From Sabellastarte sp. h YS-2021 (Eukaryota > Annelida > Polychaeta > Sabellida > Sabellidae), in the NCBI GenBank assembly GCA_964017235.1, contig OZ024936.1, positions 13,244,496 to 13,308,495 of the forward strand: a stretch of DNA of 64,000 nucleotides, in the 5' to 3' direction. The notes beneath the pieces are model-generated. The model was not told the origin of the DNA. It worked only from the letters and a program-made list of their open reading frames with translations, and did no database searches. Both the position numbers and the translations under genes were made by a program. Positions 1 to 11,500 of the stretch are shown here, in pieces; the stretch's first letter is position 1; every line of letters begins with the position of its first letter.

Positions 1-128
1 GGGACACCAATTTTTTTCCACCAATGGATAGAGTGGTCCAGTCTGAGTCTATACAATATAACAGGGTAGGGTCTAAAGACCTTAATTTCGTAGATATGAG
101 CAGACCCAGTATTTCCCATTGATTTTAA
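1..128 (+). repeat. Truncated satellite monomer at left edge
   Basis: This is the last 128 bp of a monomer cut by the window edge. Its class cannot be told because the diagnostic cassette lies outside. Near its end it has the variant GACCCAGT (about 105) instead of GAAACAGT. Elsewhere that variant sits just before B monomers carrying CCTTCCC (2099, 7760, 10301, 13228, 14997). The same pairing holds here, since the next B at 129 also has CCTTCCC. Confidence 0.95.
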
Positions 129-3100
129 ATGGGGATTTTGCCATGCATATACACTAGTAAAGGTGCCTTCCCATCGAGTACGCCAATTTTGGTCGTTCCG
201 AGGGACACCAATTTTTTTCCACCAATGGATAGAGTGGTCCAGTCTGAGTCTATACAATATAACAGGGTAGGGTCTAAAGACCTTAATTTCGTAGATATGA
301 GCAGAAACAGTATTTCCCATTGATTTTAAATGGGGATTTCGTCGTACATGTGTAGATGCCTTACCATCGAGTACGCCAATTTTGGTCGTTCCGAGGGACA
401 CCAATTTTTTTCCACCAATGGATAGAGTGGTCCAGTCTGAGTCTGTACAATATAACAGGGTAGGGTCTAAAGACCTTAATTTCGTAGATATGAGCAGAAA
501 CAGTATTTCCCATTGATTTTAAATGGGGATTTCGTCGTACATGTGTAGATGCCTTACCATCGAGTACGCCAATTTTGGTCGTTCCGAGGGACACCAATTT
601 TTTTCCACCAATGGATAGAGTGGTCCAGTCTGAGTCTATACAATATAACAGGGTAGGGTCTAAAGACCTTAATTTCGTAGATATGAGCAGAAACAGTATT
701 TCCCATTGATTTTAAATGGGGATTTTGCCATGCATATACACTAGTACAGGTGCCTTACCATCGAGTACGCCAATTTTGGTCGTTCCGAGGGACACCAATT
801 TTTTTCCACCAATGGATAGAGTGGTCCAGTCTGAGTCTATACAATATAACAGGGTAGGGTCTAAAGACCTTAATTTCGTAGATATGAGCAGAAACAGTAT
901 TTCCCATTGATTTTAAATGGGGATTTCGTCGTACATGTGTAGATGCCTTACCATCGAGTACGCCAATTTTGGTCGTTCCGAGGGACACCAATTTTTTTCC
1001 ACCAATGGATAGAGTGGTCCAGTCTGAGTCTGTACAATATAACAGGGTAGGGTCTAAAGACCTTAATTTCGTAGATATGAGCAGAAACAGTATTTCCCAT
1101 TGATTTTAAATGGGGATTTCGTCGTACATGTGTAGATGCCTTACCATCGAGTACGCCAATTTTGGTCATTCCGAGGGACACCAATTTTTTTCCACCAATG
1201 GATAGAGTGGTCCAGTCTGAGTCTATACAATATAACAGGGTAGGGTCTAAAGACCTTAATTTCGTAGATATGAGCAGAAACAGTATTTCCCATTGATTTT
1301 AAATGGGGATTTTGCCATGCATATACACTAGTACAGGTGCCTTACCATCGAGTACGCCAATTTTGGTCGTTCCGAGGGACACCAATTTTTTTCCACCAAT
1401 GGATAGAGTGGTCCAGTCTGAGTCTATACAATATAACAGGGTAGGGTCTAAAGACCTTAATTTCGTAGATATGAGCAGAAACAGTATTTCCCATTGATTT
1501 TAAATGGGGATTTCGTCGTACATGTGTAGATGCCTTACCATGGAGTACGCCAATTTTGGTCGTTCCGAGGGACACCAATTTTTTTCCACCAATGGATAGA
1601 GTGGTCCAGTCTGAGTCTATACAATATAACAGGGTAGGGTCTAAAGACCTTAATTTCGTAGATATGAGCAGAAACAGTATTTCCCATTGATTTTAAATGG
1701 GGATTTTGCCATGCATATACACTAGTACAGCTGCCTTACCATGGAGTACGCCAATTTTGGTCGTTCCGAGGGACACCAATTTTTTTCCACCAATGGATAG
1801 AGTGGTCCAGTCTGAGTCTATACAATATAACAGGGTAGGGTCTAAAGACCTTAATTTCGTAGATATGAGCAGAAACAGTATTTCCCATTGATTTTAAATG
1901 GGGATTTTGCCATGCATATACACTAGTACAGGTGCCTTACCATTGAGTACGCCAATTTTGGTCGTTCCGAGGGACACCAATTTTTTTCCACCAATGGATA
2001 GAGTGGTCCAGTCTGAGTCTATACAATATAACAGGGTAGGGTCTAAAGACCTTAATTTCGTAGATATGAGCCGACCCAGTATTTCCCATTGATTTTAAAT
2101 GGGGATTTTGCCATGCATATACACTAGTACAGGTGCCTTCCCATCGAGTACGCCAATTTTGGTCGTTCCGAGGGACACCAATTTTTTTCCACCAATGGAT
2201 AGAGTGGTCCAGTCTGAGTCTATACAATATAACAGGGTAGGGTCTAAAGACCTTAATTTCGTAGATATGAGCAGAAACAGTATTTCCCATTGATTTTAAA
2301 TGGGGATTTCGTCGTACATGTGTAGATGCCTTGCCATCGAGTACGCCAATTTTGGTCGTTCCGAGGGACACCAATTTTTTTCCACCAATGGATAGAGTGG
2401 TCCAGTCTGAGTCTGTACAATATAACAGGGTAGGGTCTAAAGACCTTAATTTTGTAGATATGAGCAGAAACAGTATTTCCCATTGATTTTAAATGGGGAT
2501 TTCGTCGTACATGTGTAGATGCCTTACCATCGAGTACGCCAATTTTGGTCGTTCCGAGGGACACCAATTTTTTTCCACCAATGGATAGAGTGGTCCAGTC
2601 TGAGTCTATACAATATAACAGGGTAGGGTCTAAAGACCTTAATTTCGTAGATATGAGCAGAAACAGTATTTCCCATTGATTTTAAATGGGGATTTTGCCA
2701 TGCATATACACTAGTACAGGTGCCTTATCATCGAGTACGCCAATTTTGGTCGTTCCGAGGGACACCAATTTTTTTCCACCAATGGATAGAGTGGTCCAGT
2801 CTGAGTCTATACAATATAACAGGGTAGGGTCTAAAGACCTTAATTTCGTAGATATGAGCAGAAACAGTATTTCCCATTGATTTTAAATGGGGATTTCGTC
2901 GTACATGTGTAGATGCCTTGCCATCGAGTACGCCAATTTTGGTCGTTCCGAGGGACACCAATTTTTTTCCACCAATGGATAGAGTGGTCCAGTCTGAGTC
3001 TGTACAATATAACAGGGTAGGGTCTAAAGACCTTAATTTCGTAGATATGAGCAGAAACAGTATTTCCCATTGATTTTAAATGGGGATTTCGTCGTACATG

Positions 3101-6006
3101 TGTAGATGCCTTACCATCGAGTACGCCAATTTTGGTCGTTCCGAGGGACACCAATTTTTTTCCACCAATGGATAGAGTGGTCCAGTCTGAGTCTATACAA
3201 TATAACAGGGTAGGGTCTAAAGACCTTAATTTCGTAGATATGAGCAGAAACAGTATTTCCCATTGATTTTAAATGGGGATTTTGCCATGCATATACACTA
3301 GTACAGGTGCCTTACCATCGAGTACGCCAATTTTGGTCGTTCCGAGGGACACCAATTTTTTTCCACCAATGGATAGAGTGGTCCAGTCTGAGTCTATACA
3401 ATATAACAGGGTAGGGTCTAAAGACCTTAATTTCGTAGATATGAGCAGAAACAGTATTTCCCATTGATTTTAAATGGGGATTTCGTCGTACATGTGTAGA
3501 TGCCTTACCATGGAGTACGCCAATTTTGGTCGTTCCGAGGGACACCAATTTTTTTCCACCAATGGATAGAGTGGTCCAGTCTGAGTCTATACAATATAAC
3601 AGGGTAGGGTCTAAAGACCTTAATTTCGTAGATATGAGCAGAAACAGTATTTCCCATTGATTTTAAATGGGGATTTCGTCGTACATGTGTAGATGCCTTG
3701 CCATCGAGTACGCCAATTTTGGTCGTTCCGAGGGACACCAATTTTTTTCCACCAATGGATAGAGTGGTCCAGTCTGAGTCTGTACAATATAACAGGGTAG
3801 GGTCTAAAGACCTTAATTTCGTAGATATGAGCAGAAACAGTATTTCCCATTGATTTTAAATGGGGATTTCGTCGTACATGTGTAGATGCCTTACCATCGA
3901 GTACGCCAATTTTGGTCGTTCCGAGGGACACCAATTTTTTTCCACCAATGGATAGAGTGGTCCAGTCTGAGTCTATACAATATAACAGGGTAGGGTCTAA
4001 AGACCTTAATTTCGTAGATATGAGCAGAAACAGTATTTCCCATTGATTTTAAATGGGGATTTTGCCATGCATATACACTAGTACAGGTGCCTTATCATCG
4101 AGTACGCCAATTTTGGTCGTTCCGAGGGACACCAATTTTTTTCCACCAATGGATAGAGTGGTCCAGTCTGAGTCTATACAATATAACAGGGTAGGGTCTA
4201 AAGACCTTAATTTCGTAGATATGAGCAGAAACAGTATTTCCCATTGATTTTAAATGGGGATTTCGTCGTACATGTGTAGATGCCTTGCCATCGAGTACGC
4301 CAATTTTGGTCGTTCCGAGGGACACCAATTTTTTTCCACCAATGGATAGAGTGGTCCAGTCTGAGTCTGTACAATATAACAGGGTAGGGTCTAAAGACCT
4401 TAATTTCGTAGATATGAGCAGAAACAGTATTTCCCATTGATTTTAAATGGGGATTTCGTCGTACATGTGTAGATGCCTTACCATCGAGTACGCCAATTTT
4501 GGTCGTTCCGAGGGACACCAATTTTTTTCCACCAATGGATAGAGTGGTCCAGTCTGAGTCTATACAATATAACAGGGTAGGGTCTAAAGACCTTAATTTC
4601 GTAGATATGAGCAGAAACAGTATTTCCCATTGATTTTAAATGGGGATTTTGCCATGCATATACACTAGTACAGGTGCCTTACCATCGAGTACGCCAATTT
4701 TGGTCGTTCCGAGGGACACCAATTTTTTTCCACCAATGGATAGAGTGGTCCAGTCTGAGTCTATACAATATAACAGGGTAGGGTCTAAAGACCTTAATTT
4801 CGTAGATATGAGCAGAAACAGTATTTCCCATTGATTTTAAATGGGGATTTCGTCGTACATGTGTAGATGCCTTACCATGGAGTACGCCAATTTTGGTCGT
4901 TCCGAGGGACACCAATTTTTTTCCACCAATGGATAGAGTGGTCCAGTCTGAGTCTATACAATATAACAGGGTAGGGTCTAAAGACCTTAATTTCGTAGAT
5001 ATGAGCAGAAACAGTATTTCCCATTGATTTTAAATGGGGATTTCGTCGTACATGTGTAGATGCCTTACCATCGAGTACGCCAATTTTGGTCGTTCCGAGG
5101 GACACCAATTTTTTTCCACCAATGGATAGAGTGGTCCAGACTGAGTCTGTACAATATAACAGGGTAGGGTCTAAAGACCTTAATTTCGTAGATATGAGCA
5201 GAAACAGTATTTCCCATTGATTTTAAATGGGGATTTCGTCGTACATGTGTAGATGCCTTACCATTGAGTACGCCAATTTTGGTCGTTCCGAGGGACACCA
5301 ATTTTTTTCCACCAATGGATAGAGTGGTCCAGTCTGAGTCTATACAATATAACAGGGTAGGGTCTAAAGACCTTAATTTCGTAGATATGAGCAGAAACAG
5401 TATTTCCCATTGATTTTAAATGGGGATTTTGCCATGCATATACACTAGTACAGGTGCCTTACCATTGAGTACGCCAATTTTGGTCGTTCCGAGGGACACC
5501 AATTTTTTTCCACCAGTGGATAGAGTGGTCCAGTCTGAGTCTATACAATATAACAGGGTAGGGTCTAAAGACCTTAATTTCGTAGATATGAGCAGAAACA
5601 GTATTTCCCATTGATTTTAAATGGGGATTTCGTCGTACATGTGTAGATGCCTTACCATCGAGTACGCCAATTTTGGTCGTTCCGAGGGACACCAATTTTT
5701 TTCCACCAATGGATAGAGTGGTCCAGTCTGAGTCTATACAATATAACAGGGTAGGGTCTAAAGACCTTAATTTCGTAGATATGAGCAGAAACAGTATTTC
5801 CCATTGATTTTAAATGGGGATTTCGTCATACATGTGTAGATGCCTTACCATGGAGTACGCCAATTTTGGTCGTTCCGAGGGACACCAATTTTTTTCCACC
5901 AATGGATAGAGTGGTCCAGTCTGAGTCTATACAATATAACAGGGTAGGGTCCAAAGACCTTAATTTTGTAGATATGAGCAGAAACAGTATTTCCCATTGA
6001 TTTTAA
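129..6006 (+). repeat. Left flank block, B and A monomers, ATGGGG type
   Basis: B starts are 129, 716, 1303, 1697, 1898, 2099, 2686, 3273, 4053, 4640 and 5420; the remaining units are A. Spacing is mostly BAA (587 bp), with BAAA (780 bp) at 3273 and 4640 and a BBB cluster at 1697-2299. All B copies are ATGGGG type. Diagnostic variants are GTCTGTAC in alternate A copies (about 443, 1030, 2415, 3000, 3780, 4370, 5147), CCATGG for CCATCG (about 1538, 1740, 3508, 4875, 5848) and CCAGACTGAG (about 5136). Most of 1303-6006 is present again at 14201-17344. Confidence 0.93.
2686..5419 (+). repeat. Tandem duplication of a 7-mer (2 x 1367 bp)
   Basis: The order B-A-A-B-A-A-A (2 x 201 plus 5 x 193 = 1367 bp) occurs at 2686-4052 and again at 4053-5419. 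Shared private states confirm it: CCTTATCATCG in the first B (about 2727 and 4094), CCATGG in the fourth unit's successor (about 3508 and 4875) and the same GTCTGTAC positions. The homologous block at 15584-16950 has this 7-mer only once. So the window holds both the one-copy and two-copy forms of the same region, which points to an unequal exchange in one of them. Confidence 0.92.
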
Positions 6007-6410
6007 ATAGGGATTTTGCCATGCATATACACTAGTACAGGTGCCTTACCATCGAGTACGCCAATTTTGGTCGTTCCGAGGGACACCAGTTTTTTTCCAC
6101 CAATGGATAGAGTGGTCCAGTCTGAGTCTATACAATATAACAGGGTAGGGTCTAAAGACCTTAATTTCGTAGATATGAGCAGAAACAGTATTTCCCATTG
6201 ATTTTAAATGGGGATTTCGTCGTACATGTGTAGATGCCTTACCCTCGAGTACGCCAATTTTGGTCGTTCCGAGGGACACCAATTTTTTTCCACCAATGGA
6301 TAGAGTGGTCCAGTCTGAGTCTATACAATATAACAGGGTAGGGTCTAAAGACCTTAATTTCGTAGATATGAGCAGAAACAGTATTTCCCATTGATTTTAA
6401 ATGGGGATTT

Positions 6411-6427
6411 CGTCGTACATGTGTAGA
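6411..6427 (+). other. Class A diagnostic cassette
   Basis: These 17 bases after ATGGGGATTT distinguish class A. The cassette contains two CpGs (TCGTCG) and the self-complementary ACATGT. Against the B cassette there are seven differences at offsets 11, 13, 15, 17, 21, 23 and 24, plus one at 27, and all eight are transitions. It occurs with few changes in all 239 A copies. Exceptions include GTCATA for GTCGTA at about 5826, 17164 and 61993, and TTTTGTC for TTTCGTC at about 57689, 59643 and 61991. A protein-binding role is possible by analogy with the A/B boxes of primate alpha satellite, but nothing in the sequence proves it. Confidence 0.85.
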
Positions 6428-6475
6428 TGCCTTACCATCGAGTACGCCAATTTTGGTCGTTCCGAGGGACACCAA

Positions 6476-6482
6476 TTTTTTT
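6476..6482 (+). other. T7 tract in each monomer
   Basis: CCAA is followed by seven T and CCACC in nearly every monomer (A offset 76-82). Such tracts bend DNA and influence nucleosome placement in general; here that is inference. Length or base variants are rare: T6 at 22116, 27591 and 34416, a T-to-A change at about 47452, and a T-to-C change at about 60493. TTCTACC instead of TTCCACC just after the tract is a diagnostic variant found only between about 36.9 and 55.1 kb. Confidence 0.8.
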
Positions 6483-6534
6483 CCACCAATGGATAGAGTG
6501 GTCCAGTCTGAGTCTATACAATATAACAGGGTAG

Positions 6535-6546
6535 GGTCTAAAGACC
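6535..6546 (+). other. Short dyad GGTCT-AA-AGACC, one per monomer
   Basis: The sequence GGTCTAAAGACC is a perfect 5 bp inverted repeat around a two-base centre, and flanking A/T and G.T positions extend the symmetry weakly. It sits at offset 135-146 of A and 143-154 of B, so it recurs about every 193-201 bp. Two variants break the pairing: GGTGTAAAG in a subset of B copies (for example 7124, 9464, 18462) and GGTCCAAAG (5949, 17288, 18856, 24331, 31156, 61137). With so short a centre it is better viewed as a possible protein site than as a stable hairpin. Confidence 0.7.
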
Positions 6547-8346
6547 TTAATTTCGTAGATATGAGCAGAAACAGTATTTCCCATTGATTTTAAATGGGGA
6601 TTTCGTCGTACATGTGTAGATGCCTTACCATCGAGTACGCCAATTTTGGTCGTTCCGAGGGACACCAATTTTTTTCCACCAATGGATAGAGTGGTCCAGT
6701 CTGAGTCTATACAATATAACAGGGTAGGGTCTAAAGACCTTAATTTCGTAGATATGAGCAGAAACAGTATTTCCCATTGATTTTAAATGGGGATTTCGTC
6801 GTACATGTGTAGATGCCTTACCATCGAGTACGCCAATTTTGGTCGTTCCGAGGGACACCAATTTTTTTCCACCAATGGATAGAGTGGTCCAGTCTGCGTC
6901 TATACAATATAACAGGGTAGGGTCTAAAGACCTTAATTTTGTAGATATGAGCAGAAACAGTATTTCCCATTGATTTTAAATAGGGATTTTGCCATGCATA
7001 TACACTAGTACAGGTGCCTTACCATCGAGTATGCCAATTTTGGTCGTTCCGAGGGACACCAATTTTTTTCCACCAATGCATAGAGTGGGCCAGTCTGAGT
7101 CTATACAATATAACAGGGTAGGGTGTAAAGACCTTAATTTCGTAGATTTGAGCAGAAACAGTATTTCCCATTGATTTTAAATGGGGATTTCGTCGTACAT
7201 GTGTAGATGCCTTACCATCGAGTACGCCAATTTTGGTCGTTCCGAGGGACACCAATTTTTTTCCACCAATGGATAGAGTGGTCCAGTCTGAGTCTATACA
7301 ATATAACAGGGTAGGGTCTAAAGACCTTAATTTCGTAGATATGAGCAGAAACAGTATTTCCCATTGATTTTAAATGGGGATTTCGTCGTACATGTGTAGA
7401 TGCCTTACCCTCGAGTACGCCAATTTTGGTCGTTCCGAGGGACACCAATTTTTTTCCACCAATGGATAGAGTGGTCCAGTCTGAGTCTATACAATATAAC
7501 AGGGTAGGGTCTAAAGACCTTAATTTCGTAGATATGAGCAGAAACAGTATTTCCCATTGATTTTAAATGGGGATTTCGTCGTACATGTGTAGATGCCTTA
7601 CCATCGAGTACGCCAATTTTGGTCGTTCTGAGGGACACCAATTTTTTTCCACCAATGGATAGAGTAGTCCAGTCTGAGTCTATACAATATAACAGGGTAG
7701 GGTCTAAAGACCTTAATTTCGTAGATATGAGCAGACCCAGTATTTCCCATTGATTTTAAATGGGGATTTTGCCATGCATATACACTAGTACAGGTGCCTT
7801 CCCATCGAGTACGCCAATTTTGGTCGTTCCGAGGGACACCAATTTTTTTCCACCAATGGATAGAGTGGTCCAGTCTGAGTCTATACAATATAACAGGGTA
7901 GGGTCTAAAGACCTTAATTTCGTAGATATGAGCAGAAACAGTATTTCCCATTGATTTTAAATGGGGATTTCGTCGTACATGTGTAGATGCCTTACCATCG
8001 AGTACGCCAATTTTGGTCGTTCCGAGGGACACCAATTTTTTTCCACCAATGGATAGAGTGGTCCAGTCTGAGTCTGTACAATATAACAGGGTAGGGTCTA
8101 AAGACCTTAATTTCGTAGATATGAGCAGAAACAGTATTTCCCATTGATTTTAAATGGGGATTTCGTCGTACATGTGTAGATGCCTTACCATCGAGTACGC
8201 CAATTTTGGTCGTTCCGAGGGACACCAATTTTTTTCCACCAATGGATAGAGTGGTCCAGTCTGAGTCTATACAATATAACAGGGTAGGGTCTAAAGACCT
8301 TAATTTCGTAGATATGAGCAGAAACAGTATTTCCCATTGATTTTAA

Positions 8347-8547
8347 ATGGGGATTTTGCCATGCATATACACTAGTACAGGTGCCTTACCATCGAGTACG
8401 CCAATTTTGGTCGTTCCGAGGGACACCAATTTTTTTCCACCAATGGATAGAGTGGTCCAGTCTGAGTCTATACAATATAACAGGGTAGGGTCTAAAGACC
8501 TTAATTTCGTAGATATGAGCAGAAACAGTATTTCCCATTGATTTTAA
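8347..8547 (+). repeat. Reference class B monomer, 201 bp
   Basis: This is the common form of class B. It equals class A except for the cassette at offsets 11-35, where it has seven transitions, then an inserted CTAGTACA (offsets 26-33), then one more transition. Subtypes by first bases: 35 copies begin ATGGGG; 32 begin ATAGGG after TTTAA; 19 begin ATAGGG after TTTCA; two begin CTAGGG after TTTAA (41535, 45610). Some ATAGGG copies also carry GGTGTAAAG in the dyad and GATTTG further on (for example 9320). A 64-codon ATG frame runs through ATGGGG copies and stops at CAT TGA. ATAGGG copies lose that ATG, so their shorter frame needs a TTG start. Confidence 0.97.
8357..8381 (+). other. Class B diagnostic cassette
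   Basis: These 25 bases replace the 17-base A cassette. They include ATGCATAT, ACTAGT and an 8 bp insertion, CTAGTACA. The insertion leaves TACA on both sides of CTAG. Both CpGs of the A cassette are lost here, one as TpG and one as CpA. Recurring variants are ACAGCTG for ACAGGTG (about 1730, 14628, 61227, 63373) and AGTAAAGG for AGTACAGG (about 154). The cassette is strongly maintained across the 88 B copies. Confidence 0.85.
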
Positions 8548-11500
8548 ATGGGGATTTCGTCGTACATGTGTAGATGCCTTACCCTCGAGTACGCCAATTT
8601 TGGTCGTTCCGAGGGACACCAATTTTTTTCCACCAATGGATAGAGTGGTCCAGTCTGAGTCTATACAATATAACAGGGTAGGGTCTAAAGACCTTAATTT
8701 CGTAGATATGAGCAGAAACAGTATTTCCCATTGATTTTAAATGGGGATTTCGTCGTACATGTGTAGATGCCTTACCATCGAGTACGCCAATTTTGGTCGT
8801 TCCGAGGGACACCAATTTTTTTCCACCAATGGATAGAGTGGTCCAGTCTGAGTCTATACAATATAACAGGGTAGGGTCTAAAGACCTTAATTTCGTAGAT
8901 ATGAGCAGAAACAGTATTTCCCATTGATTTTAAATGGGGATTTCGTCGTACATGTGTAGATGCCTTACCATCGAGTACGCCAATTTTGGTCGTTCCGAGG
9001 GACACCAATTTTTTTCCACCAATGGATAGAGTGGTCCAGTCTGAGTCTATACAATATAACAGGGTAGGGTCTAAAGACCTTAATTTCGTAGATATGAGCA
9101 GAAACAGTATTTCCCATTGATTTTAAATGGGGATTTCGTCGTACATGTGTAGATGCCTTACCATCGAGTACGCCAATTTTGGTCGTTCCGAGGGACACCA
9201 ATTTTTTTCCACCAATGGATAGAGTGGTCCAGTCTGCGTCTATACAATATAACAGGGTAGGGTCTAAAGACCTTAATTTTGTAGATATGAGCAGAAACAG
9301 TATTTCCCATTGATTTTAAATAGGGATTTTGCCATGCATATACACTAGTACAGGTGCCTTACCATCGAGTATGCCAATTTTGGTCGTTCCGAGGGACACC
9401 AATTTTTTTCCACCAATGGATAGAGTGGTCCAGTCTGAGTCTATACAATATAACAGGGTAGGGTGTAAAGACCTTAATTTCGTAGATTTGAGCAGAAACA
9501 GTATTTCCCATTGATTTTAAATGGGGATTTCGTCGTACATGTGTAGATGCCTTACCATCGAGTACGCCAATTTTGGTCGTTCCGAGGGACACCAATTTTT
9601 TTCCACCAATGGATAGAGTGGTCCAGTCTGAGTCTATACAATATAACAGGGTAGGGTCTAAAGACCTTAATTTCGTAGATATGAGCAGAAACAGTATTTC
9701 CCATTGATTTTCAATAGGGATTTTGCCATGCATATACACTAGTACAGGTGCCTTACCATCGAGTACGCCAATTTTGGTCGTTCCGAGGGACACCAATTTT
9801 TTTCCACCAATGGATAGAGTGGTCCAGTCTGAGTCTATACAATATAACAGGGTAGGGTCTAAAGACCTTAATTTCGTAGATATGAGCAGAAACAGTATTT
9901 CCCATTGATTTTAAATGGGGATTTCGTCGTACATGTGTAGATGCCTTACCCTCGAGTACGCCAATTTTGGTCGTTCCGAGGGACACCAATTTTTTTCCAC
10001 CAATGGATAGAGTGGTCCAGTCTGAGTCTATACAATATAACAGGGTAGGGTCTAAAGACCTTAATTTCGTAGATATGAGCAGAAACAGTATTTCCCATTG
10101 ATTTTAAATGGGGATTTCGTCGTACATGTGTAGATGCCTTACCATCGAGTACGCCAATTTTGGTCGTTCTGAGGGACACCAATTTTTTTCCACCAATGGA
10201 TAGAGTAGTCCAGTCTGAGTCTATACAATATAACAGGGTAGGGTCTAAAGACCTTAATTTCGTAGATATGAGCAGACCCAGTATTTCCCATTGATTTTAA
10301 ATGGGGATTTTGCCATGCATATACACTAGTACAGGTGCCTTCCCATCGAGTACGCCAATTTTGGTCGTTCCGAGGGACACCAATTTTTTTCCACCAATGG
10401 ATAGAGTGGTCCAGTCTGAGTCTATACAATATAACAGGGTAGGGTCTAAAGACCTTAATTTCGTAGATATGAGCAGAAACAGTATTTCCCATTGATTTTA
10501 AATGGGGATTTCGTCGTACATGTGTAGATGCCTTACCATCGAGTACGCCAATTTTGGTCGTTCCGAGGGACACCAATTTTTTTCCACCAATGGATAGAGT
10601 GGTCCAGTCTGAGTCTGTACAATATAACAGGGTAGGGTCTAAAGACCTTAATTTCGTAGATATGAGCAGAAACAGTATTTCCCATTGATTTTAAATGGGG
10701 ATTTCGTCGTACATGTGTAGATGCCTTACCATCGAGTACGCCAATTTTGGTCGTTCCGAGGGACACCAATTTTTTTCCACCAATGGATAGAGTGGTCCAG
10801 TCTGAGTCTATACAATATAACAGGGTAGGGTCTAAAGACCTTAATTTCGTAGATATGAGCAGAAACAGTATTTCCCATTGATTTTAAATGGGGATTTCGT
10901 CGTACATGTGTAGATGCCTTACCATCGAGTACGCCAATTTTGGTCGTTCCGAGGGACACCAATTTTTTTCCACCAATGGATAGAGTGGTCCAGTCTGAGT
11001 CTGTACAATATAACAGGGTAGGGTCTAAAGACCTTAATTTCGTAGATATGAGCAGAAACAGTATTTCCCATTGATTTTAAATGGGGATTTCGTCGTACAT
11101 GTGTAGATGCCTTACCATCGAGTACGCCAATTTTGGTCGTTCCGAGGGACACCAATTTTTTTCCACCAATGGATAGAGTGGTCCAGTCTGAGTCTATACA
11201 ATATAACAGGGTAGGGTCTAAAGACCTTAATTTCGTAGATATGAGCAGAAACAGTATTTCCCATTGATTTTAAATGGGGATTTTGCCATGCATATACACT
11301 AGTACAGGTGCCTTACCATCGAGTACGCCAATTTTGGTCGTTCCGAGGGACACCAATTTTTTTCCACCAATGGATAGAGTGGTCCAGTCTGAGTCTATAC
11401 AATATAACAGGGTAGGGTCTAAAGACCTTAATTTCGTAGATATGAGCAGAAACAGTATTTCCCATTGATTTTAAATGGGGATTTCGTCGTACATGTGTAG

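Larger units (their letters stand above)
6401..6593 (+). repeat. Reference class A monomer, 193 bp
   Basis: This copy matches the common form of class A and can serve as the reference. In order it holds ATGGGGATTT (offset 1), the A cassette (11-27), CCATCGAGTACG (35-46), GGTCGTTCCGAGGGACACC (55-73), a T7 tract (76-82), the GGTCT-AA-AGACC dyad (135-146) and the terminal TGATTTTAA (185-193). GC is 79/193. There are seven CpGs against about eight expected from base composition. Because 193 is not a multiple of three, any reading frame shifts at each A-to-A junction. On the plus strand the ATG frame stops after 31 codons at GGA TAG. Most other A copies differ from this one by only a few bases by eye. 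Confidence 0.97.
6007..8346 (+). repeat. Transition block with first ATAGGG-type B monomers
   Basis: B starts are 6007 and 6980 (ATAGGG) and 7760 (ATGGGG, with CCTTCCC). The order is BAAAA, BAAA, BAA. The A copy before 6980 has the linked variants CTGCGTCTA (about 6896) and AATTTTGTAG, a pair that precedes ATAGGG B monomers through much of the core. The B at 6980 carries GGTGTAAAG and GATTTG plus private changes: ATGCAT for ATGGAT near 7077 and GTGGGCC near 7086. The segment at 7374-7960 recurs at offset 2541 (9915-10501), linking this block to the 15-mer array to its right. Confidence 0.9.

Noticed and set aside
6455-6482. RNA polymerase III internal promoter (GGTCGTTCCG) with T7 terminator
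   Set aside because: The B-box match is only partial and no A box was found at a suitable distance. A tRNA or 5S-like fold was not recognised. The T7 tract alone is not evidence of transcription.
6524-6541. Degenerate telomere repeat (CAGGGTAGGGTCTAAAG)
   Set aside because: It resembles TTTAGGG-type telomere sequence only over a few bases and occurs once per monomer, not as a short tandem array.
6401-6593. CENP-B box
   Set aside because: TTTCGTCGTACATGTG and TTTCGTAGATATGAGC both start with TTCG but lack the later A and CGGG positions needed for the box on the plus strand. No match was seen on the minus strand either.
8347-8541. 64-codon ATG frame in ATGGGG-type B monomers as a small gene
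   Set aside because: It is the best of the open frames, but 53 of 88 B copies lose the ATG and three lose frame by a T deletion. The frame stops at a conserved TGA within the monomer, and no promoter or protein similarity is apparent.
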